NCBI GenBank assembly: GCA_046598525.1
Contig: JBKJIJ010000008.1
Location: forward strand, 124,001 to 188,000
From: Methylotenera_A sp046598525
Lineage (GTDB): Bacteria > Pseudomonadota > Gammaproteobacteria > Burkholderiales > Methylophilaceae
Reading direction: 5' to 3'
DNA: 64,000 nucleotides
Made by a program: the position numbers and the translations under genes. Below the pieces are notes generated by a model. It saw only the letters and a list, made by a program, of their open reading frames with translations, was not told the DNA's origin and made no database searches. The stretch's first letter is position 1. Each line of letters begins with the position of its first letter. Below are positions 59,197 to 64,000 of this stretch, piece by piece.

Positions 59197-60126
59197 ATGA
59201 AACACGTCGCAAAAAAAAGATTCGGTCAAAATTTCTTAACCGATCAAGGTGTAATTAGCAGCTTAATTGATGCGATTAATCCGCAACATAATCAAGTGAT
59301 TGTCGAAATTGGGCCGGGCTTAGGCGCGCTTACCAAACCGCTTTTAGCAAAAATCGAACATTTGCATGTGGTTGAAATCGACCGCGATATTGTGGCTTGG
59401 ATGCAGACCGAATATGCAAAACCTGCCTATGCCAAAAACACCTTAAACATTCACAATGTGGATGCGCTGAAATTCGATTTTAGCTCACTTGTTGCAAATC
59501 ACATTTCTGCAAAGCAAGAGATGAGCGCAAGGCAGCAAGGCGGCGGCAACGAGACAGTACAAATAGTACGGCGAGGCGCCAACAACGAAGCTAACGAAGC
59601 GGGCGCTATTGGTTTGCAGAAATTAAGGGTGACGGGCAACCTACCTTACAATATTTCCACGCCTATTTTGTTTCATCTGCTGGATAACGTCAGCCACATT
59701 ACCGATATGCACTTTATGCTGCAAAAAGAAGTGGTAGAGCGCATGGTGGCGCAGCCTTCAACACCAGCATATGGGCGGCTTTCGGTGATGTTGCAATATT
59801 ATTTGGCGATGGAATATTTAATCACTGTTCCGCCAGAAGCGTTTGACCCAGCACCAAAAGTGGAATCCGCTTTTGTACGTTGCGTGCCACATGCCGCGCT
59901 GCCCTTTGTTGCCAACGATACCGCATTATTTTACAAAGTAGTATTGTCTGCATTTGGTCAGCGCCGCAAAACGCTGCGGAACACACTAAAAGGTTTGCTG
60001 GATGACGCTGGCTTTACCGCGCTAGGCATTAATTCACAATTGCGCGCCGAAAATTTAAGCGTTGCCGAGTTTGTTACCATTAGTAACTATCTTGGCAGCA
60101 ACAATGTTGGCGATTCGCTTGTTTGA
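59197..60126 (+). CDS. rsmA: 16S rRNA dimethyladenosine transferase RsmA (KsgA), with in-frame MITE-like insertion
   Basis: RsmA dimethylates A1518 and A1519 of 16S rRNA late in 30S assembly. SAM-binding motifs VEIGPGLGALTKPL and HVVEIDRDI, the catalytic NLPYN, and the C-terminal FGQRRKTLRNTLKG are intact. At 309 residues it is about 36 longer than E. coli KsgA. The excess lies in one block between FDFSSL and LRVTGNLPYN (from VANHISAKQ to AIGLQK), where E. coli has about seven residues. The DNA of that block has inverted-repeat ends. The protein should remain active if the insert stays in the loop before the catalytic strand. Confidence 0.94.
   Translation: MKHVAKKRFGQNFLTDQGVISSLIDAINPQHNQVIVEIGPGLGALTKPLLAKIEHLHVVEIDRDIVAWMQTEYAKPAYAKNTLNIHNVDALKFDFSSLVANHISAKQEMSARQQGGGNETVQIVRRGANNEANEAGAIGLQKLRVTGNLPYNISTPILFHLLDNVSHITDMHFMLQKEVVERMVAQPSTPAYGRLSVMLQYYLAMEYLITVPPEAFDPAPKVESAFVRCVPHAALPFVANDTALFYKVVLSAFGQRRKTLRNTLKGLLDDAGFTALGINSQLRAENLSVAEFVTISNYLGSNNVGDSLV
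59503..59623. repeat. MITE-like element inside rsmA with 10-bp terminal inverted repeats
   Basis: TTTCTGCAAA at 59504-59513 and TTTGCAGAAA at 59613-59622 are perfect inverse complements about 120 bases apart, bracketing the extra coding segment. The interior has GTAC-AAATA-GTAC and GC-rich hairpin sequence (AAGGCAGCAAGGCGG) unlike the rest of the gene. Confidence 0.7.
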
Positions 60127-60191
60127 TATAATCCACTTTTCCCAAATTCAATATTCCCAAAATTCCTTAACTTAAAGCTAGAGAAACCACC

Positions 60192-60845
60192 ATGCGAATC
60201 ATCTTACTTGGCGCACCAGGCGCAGGCAAAGGCACACAAGCCACCCACTTACGCGAAAAATTCAATATCCCGCAAATTTCTACCGGCGATATGCTGCGCG
60301 CCGCGGTTAAAGCCGGCACGCCATTGGGCTTAGAAGCCAAAGCGTTTATGGATAGCGGCGGTTTAGTGCCAGATGCGGTGATTATTGGCTTGGTGAGCGA
60401 GCGCATTAAAGAAGACGATTGCAAAAACGGCTTCTTGTTTGATGGCTTTCCACGCACCATTCCACAAGCCGAAGCCATGAAAGCCGCAGGTGTTGGCATT
60501 GATTATGTAGTTGAAATTGATGTGCCAGATGAAGCCATCGTTGAGCGCATGAGCGGCCGCCGTAGCCACCCAACCAGTGGCCGCACTTACCACGTCACAT
60601 TTAATCCGCCAAAAGTGGCTGGCAAAGATGATGTAACCGGTGAAGATTTAGTGCAACGCGATGACGACAAAGAAGAAGTGGTTAAAAACCGCTTAAACGT
60701 GTATCACAGCCAAACAAAACCACTGGTTAAATACTATGTAGATTGGGCTAATAGCGGCTTAACTGGCGCGCCTAAGCATGTGTTTGTAAATGGCATTGGT
60801 GAAATGGAAGCGATTAAAACCAATATTTTTAATGCGCTAAAATAA
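60192..60845 (+). CDS. adk: Adenylate kinase
   Basis: The 217-residue enzyme balances adenine nucleotides (2 ADP to ATP plus AMP). The P-loop GAPGAGKGTQA is at residues 7-17, with the NMP-binding DGFPRTIPQAEAM and the long LID (about 122-160). The LID lacks the four zinc cysteines, as in E. coli. A short inverted repeat, AATAAG / CTTATT, surrounds the stop codon. Confidence 0.97.
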   Translation: MRIILLGAPGAGKGTQATHLREKFNIPQISTGDMLRAAVKAGTPLGLEAKAFMDSGGLVPDAVIIGLVSERIKEDDCKNGFLFDGFPRTIPQAEAMKAAGVGIDYVVEIDVPDEAIVERMSGRRSHPTSGRTYHVTFNPPKVAGKDDVTGEDLVQRDDDKEEVVKNRLNVYHSQTKPLVKYYVDWANSGLTGAPKHVFVNGIGEMEAIKTNIFNALK

Positions 60846-60972
60846 GTGATTTAACGCTTATTTACATGCTAATTGTGCGTAACTGCGATTAAACTGTAGG
60901 GGGATTTCTCACCAGTTTATTTGGTAACCCTGCATTTTTAATGCTTTATTATTTTCTAGCAAGGATGTAAAC

Positions 60973-61458
60973 ATGAAAGCTCGCGCATTGATTTTATTGG
61001 GCGTTTTGGCGCTATTTTTAGTATTTATGATACTGAATTGGTCCACAATTATGGCGCCAACCACGCTTAATTTAGCAGTAGCCGAAGTTAACGCGCCACT
61101 TGGTTTGGTGATGTTAGGTATATTAGGTGTGTTAACGGCGGTATTTTTAACTTTTATCGTTTATTTGCAAACATCCGTGCTGTTTGAGGCGCGTCGTCAT
61201 GCCAAAGAGTTACAAACAAATCGCGAATTAGCCGATAAAGCAGAAGCATCGCGTTTTACCGAATTGCGCCAATTTATGGATGCGGAAATCCAAAAACAAA
61301 CCGCTATTCAAGCCGATTCTAAATTGGCGTTAATGGCAAAATTAGACACGCTAGGCGCCAATATTCACGCCGCCATTGACCAATCTGGCACTTCGCTTTC
61401 GGCCTATATTGGTGAGCTTGAAGACCGTTTAGAAACTAAGTTTCCTAATCAAAACTAA
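60973..61458 (+). CDS. Small two-helix membrane protein with cytoplasmic coiled coil (LapA-like)
   Basis: The 161-residue protein has two TM helices (residues 5-25 and 47-68) separated by a short loop, LNLAVAEVNAPLGLV. A charged, helical, probably coiled-coil tail from residue 70 contains ARRHAKELQTNRELADKAEASRF. The topology is like LapA/YciS-domain proteins, but no catalytic motif is visible, and similar genes are sometimes mislabelled histidine kinases. It lies between adk and leuS. Function unknown. Confidence 0.75.
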   Translation: MKARALILLGVLALFLVFMILNWSTIMAPTTLNLAVAEVNAPLGLVMLGILGVLTAVFLTFIVYLQTSVLFEARRHAKELQTNRELADKAEASRFTELRQFMDAEIQKQTAIQADSKLALMAKLDTLGANIHAAIDQSGTSLSAYIGELEDRLETKFPNQN

Positions 61459-61469
61459 TAGTTAACGTT

Positions 61470-61498
61470 AGCTTGCCCTAATCACTTAAGGGCAAGCT
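61470..61498 (+). terminator. Hairpin between the membrane protein gene and leuS
   Basis: AGCTTGCCCT (61470-61479) pairs perfectly with AGGGCAAGCT (61489-61498) across a nine-base loop. The T-run is poor (GTTTAC), so termination may be weak. Confidence 0.6.
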
Positions 61499-61658
61499 GT
61501 TTACAGCTTAAATCCCTTATGCAAATTCCCTGCATAATTGCCTAACCTAGCGCACAATAATTCAGCCGCACACAAGTATCGCTAGCCATGCCAAAGGCGG
61601 TGCCTTCAAGTATAATTTCGATATTCCTATTAAAATTAACTAAATAAGACACCCAGCC

Positions 61659-64000
61659 ATGCAACAGCAGTACCCATTCAAAGAAATTGAACAAGCCGCG
61701 CAAACCTATTGGGAATCCAATCAAACATTTGCCGCTTCTGAGCAATCCGATAAGCCTAAGTATTATTGCCTATCCATGTTCCCCTACCCAAGCGGCCGTT
61801 TGCATATGGGCCATGTGCGCAACTATACCATTGGCGATGTGCTAAGCCGCTTTCATAAAATGAAGGGCTTTAATGTGATGCAGCCTATGGGTTGGGATGC
61901 GTTTGGTTTGCCTGCGGAAAACGCGGCGATTAAAAACAATACCGCGCCTGCCAAATGGACGTATGAAAATATTGAGCACATGAAAACCCAGTTAAAACAA
62001 TTGGGTTTGGGTGTGGATTGGAACCGCGAAATTGCCACCTGCAAGCCAGAATATTACAAATGGGAGCAATGGCTTTTTACTGAATTATTCAAAAAAGGCT
62101 TAATTTACAAAAAAACCTCAACTGTCAATTGGGACCCTGTAGACGGCACGGTTTTAGCCAATGAGCAAGTGATTGACGGCCGCGGCTGGCGCAGTGGCGC
62201 GCTGGTCGAAAAGCGCGATATTCCGCAGTATTTTATGAAAATCACCGCTTATGCAGAAGAGTTACTAAACGATTTAGATAAATTAGACGGCTGGCCAGAA
62301 CAAGTAAAAACCATGCAACGTAACTGGATTGGCAAAAGCTACGGTTGCGAAGTTGAGTTTCCAATTGTCGGCAGGCCTGATAATTCAAAACCAGGCAATT
62401 TAAAAGTGTACACCACCCGCCCAGATACATTGATGGGCGCGACTTACGTGGCTGTTGCTGCTGAGCATGCGCTGGCGACTTTAGCCGCGCAAAGCAATCC
62501 AGCTTTGGCTGATTTTATTGCTGAATGCAAACGCGGTAGCGTTGCAGAAGCCGATGTTGCCACGGCTGAGAAAAAAGGCATGGATACAGGCCTATTTGTA
62601 ACGCATCCGCTAAATGGTGAACAATTGCCAGTTTGGGTTGCCAACTATGTGCTTGCTAGCTATGGCGAAGGCGCTGTAATGGCGGTGCCAGCGCATGATG
62701 AGCGCGATTTTGAATTTGCCAATAAATATAATTTGCCGATTAGAGCCGTTATTAAAAATACAGATTCTGATGTTTTGCCGATGACCGAACATGGCGTTTT
62801 GTTTAATTCTAATGAGTTTGATGGCTTAAATTTTGCGCAATCTTCTGATGCCATTTCATCTGCTTTAAGTGCCGAAAATTTAGGTAAAAAACGTACTCAA
62901 TTTCGCTTACGCGATTGGGGCATTTCGCGCCAACGTTATTGGGGTTGCCCAATTCCCATTATTCACTGCGAAAAATGTGGCGAAGTGCCTGTGCCAGCTG
63001 AGCAGCTACCAGTTGTGTTGCCAGAAGATGTGGTGATGGATGGCGTTGGCTCACCAATTAAAAAAGACCCGCATTTTTATGAAACCAGCTGCCCTACTTG
63101 CAACGGCAAAGCCACGCGTGAAACCGATACGCTTGATACCTTTTTTGAATCGTCTTGGTATTTTGCGCGCTACGCCAGCTTTGATGCCGACAAAATGTGT
63201 GATGAGCGCGCCAATTATTGGTTGCCAGTTGACCAATATGTGGGCGGTATTGAGCATGCGATTTTGCATTTGCTTTATGCGCGATTCTTTAACAAATTGA
63301 TGCGCGATGTGGGTTTGATTAAAAACGATGAGCCTTTTACCAACTTGCTAACGCAAGGCATGGTGCTAAAAGACGGCACTAAAATGAGCAAATCAAAAGG
63401 TAACACGGTTGATCCGCAAGCCTTGATTGATACTTATGGCGCCGATACCGCACGCTTATTTATGATGTTTGCCGCGCCACCTGAGCAAAGTTTGGAATGG
63501 GCTGATAGCGGCGTTGAAGGAGCGAATCGCTTTTTACGCAGGCTTTGGAAAGCGGTTTATGAACACTTAAGTTTGGGCGAAATTGACGCATACACGGCGG
63601 GCGATTTGAACGCTGAACTTAAAGCGATTCGTTTGCAATTGCATTTAACCATTGAAAAAGTAGCCGATGATTACGGCCGCCGCCACAGTTTTAATACCGC
63701 GATTTCTAGCGTGATGGAATTAATGAATGCGCTGGCCAAAATTGAGGCGGCGGATGACTTAACCAGAAGCGTACGCCAAGAAGTGCTGCAAAATGTGGCG
63801 CTATTATTATCACCAATTGTGCCGCATATTTGCCAAGCGCTTTGGGCGGAACTCAAACCTAGCAGTAGCATTTTAGATGCTAACTGGCCAGCTGCCGATA
63901 AAGCCGCGATGGTGCAAGATGAAGTGGAATTGGTGTTGCAGGTTAACGGAAAGTTGCGTGGCAGCATGATTGTGTCTAAACAAACGCCTAAAGACGCGAT
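61659..64000 (+). CDS. leuS: Leucyl-tRNA synthetase (3' end beyond window)
   Basis: The class I synthetase starts at ATG 61659 (MQQQYPFKEIEQAAQTYW). It has SMFPYPSGRLHMGHVRNYT (the HIGH motif as HMGH), the CP1 editing domain with TTRPDTLMGATYVAVAAEH, the zinc-finger region with HCEKCGEVPVP, and KMSKSKGNTVDP (about residues 577-588). 780 codons lie in the window and the frame stays open to base 64000, at VNGKLRGSMIVSKQTPKD; about 60-80 codons remain by comparison with E. coli (860). A TATAAT at 61611-61616 is a possible promoter -10. Confidence 0.96.
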   Translation, partial: MQQQYPFKEIEQAAQTYWESNQTFAASEQSDKPKYYCLSMFPYPSGRLHMGHVRNYTIGDVLSRFHKMKGFNVMQPMGWDAFGLPAENAAIKNNTAPAKWTYENIEHMKTQLKQLGLGVDWNREIATCKPEYYKWEQWLFTELFKKGLIYKKTSTVNWDPVDGTVLANEQVIDGRGWRSGALVEKRDIPQYFMKITAYAEELLNDLDKLDGWPEQVKTMQRNWIGKSYGCEVEFPIVGRPDNSKPGNLKVYTTRPDTLMGATYVAVAAEHALATLAAQSNPALADFIAECKRGSVAEADVATAEKKGMDTGLFVTHPLNGEQLPVWVANYVLASYGEGAVMAVPAHDERDFEFANKYNLPIRAVIKNTDSDVLPMTEHGVLFNSNEFDGLNFAQSSDAISSALSAENLGKKRTQFRLRDWGISRQRYWGCPIPIIHCEKCGEVPVPAEQLPVVLPEDVVMDGVGSPIKKDPHFYETSCPTCNGKATRETDTLDTFFESSWYFARYASFDADKMCDERANYWLPVDQYVGGIEHAILHLLYARFFNKLMRDVGLIKNDEPFTNLLTQGMVLKDGTKMSKSKGNTVDPQALIDTYGADTARLFMMFAAPPEQSLEWADSGVEGANRFLRRLWKAVYEHLSLGEIDAYTAGDLNAELKAIRLQLHLTIEKVADDYGRRHSFNTAISSVMELMNALAKIEAADDLTRSVRQEVLQNVALLLSPIVPHICQALWAELKPSSSILDANWPAADKAAMVQDEVELVLQVNGKLRGSMIVSKQTPKDA

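Overview
The window is about 64 kb of chromosome from a Gram-negative bacterium. It looks like a betaproteobacterium of the Methylophilaceae type (Methylotenera-like). This is inferred from AT-rich intergenic DNA, the gene families and neighbourhoods (maf-rng, lptD-surA-pdxA-rsmA beside amgK-murU, pepP-ubiH, ilvB-ilvH-ilvC, type IV pilus genes), and a periplasmic MxaD-like protein of the kind linked to methanol oxidation. No rRNA, tRNA, phage, insertion sequence, CRISPR array or restriction system was seen. Almost all of it is core housekeeping DNA; the unusual content lies in regulatory sites and small repeats.

Layout. 1-7 kb: end of an unknown gene, RNase G, Maf, MarC, a Nudix hydrolase, MnmA, PPK2 (with a Pho-box-like site) and MetR. 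7-14.3 kb: metE (MetR box upstream), then a cobalamin riboswitch and the class Ia ribonucleotide reductase genes nrdA and nrdB. 14.3-23.7 kb: a small unknown protein, a GST, nadC, an orphan GspE/PilB-type ATPase, ilvBHC, psd and rppH. 23.7-31.1 kb: a YVTN beta-propeller lipoprotein, the MxaD-like protein, pilA behind a sigma-54 promoter, and a three-gene cyclic-nucleotide operon (CHASE2 cyclase, phosphodiesterase-like protein, cNMP-binding/rhodanese protein). 31.2-36.2 kb: esterase, xseB, ispA, dxs, folE2. 36.2-44.3 kb: retropepsin-like protease, MFS transporter, aroC, a TPR/glycosyltransferase protein, a glutamine amidotransferase broken by an in-frame amber stop, rluE, icd and a cold-shock gene. 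44.7-47.7 kb: pilB and pilC. 47.8-54.2 kb (minus strand): amgK, murU, pepP, ubiH, a second ubiquinone hydroxylase, and dsbC. 54.4-64 kb: lptD, surA, pdxA, rsmA, adk, a membrane protein, and leuS running off the end.

Four kinds of small-repeat behaviour stand out. (1) Palindromic MITE-like elements of at least two families lie between genes. One family is built on paired dRS3-like stems whose arms differ between copies but still pair. (2) Related or similar elements are inserted in frame inside two essential-type genes: rsmA (about 37 extra residues, bounded by 10-bp inverted repeats) and murU (about 12 extra residues). (3) Short degenerate tandem arrays with 13-21 bp units sit on or just after stop codons at six loci; at marC every unit keeps a stop codon in phase. 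(4) Several stop codons lie inside perfect inverted repeats, 13 bp long at mnmA and metR.

Regulation readable from the sequence: PhoB for ppk2, MetR for metE, cobalamin and possibly NrdR for nrdAB, sigma-54 and PilR for pilA, and a cold-shock-type long leader for csp. All are predictions from motif matches.
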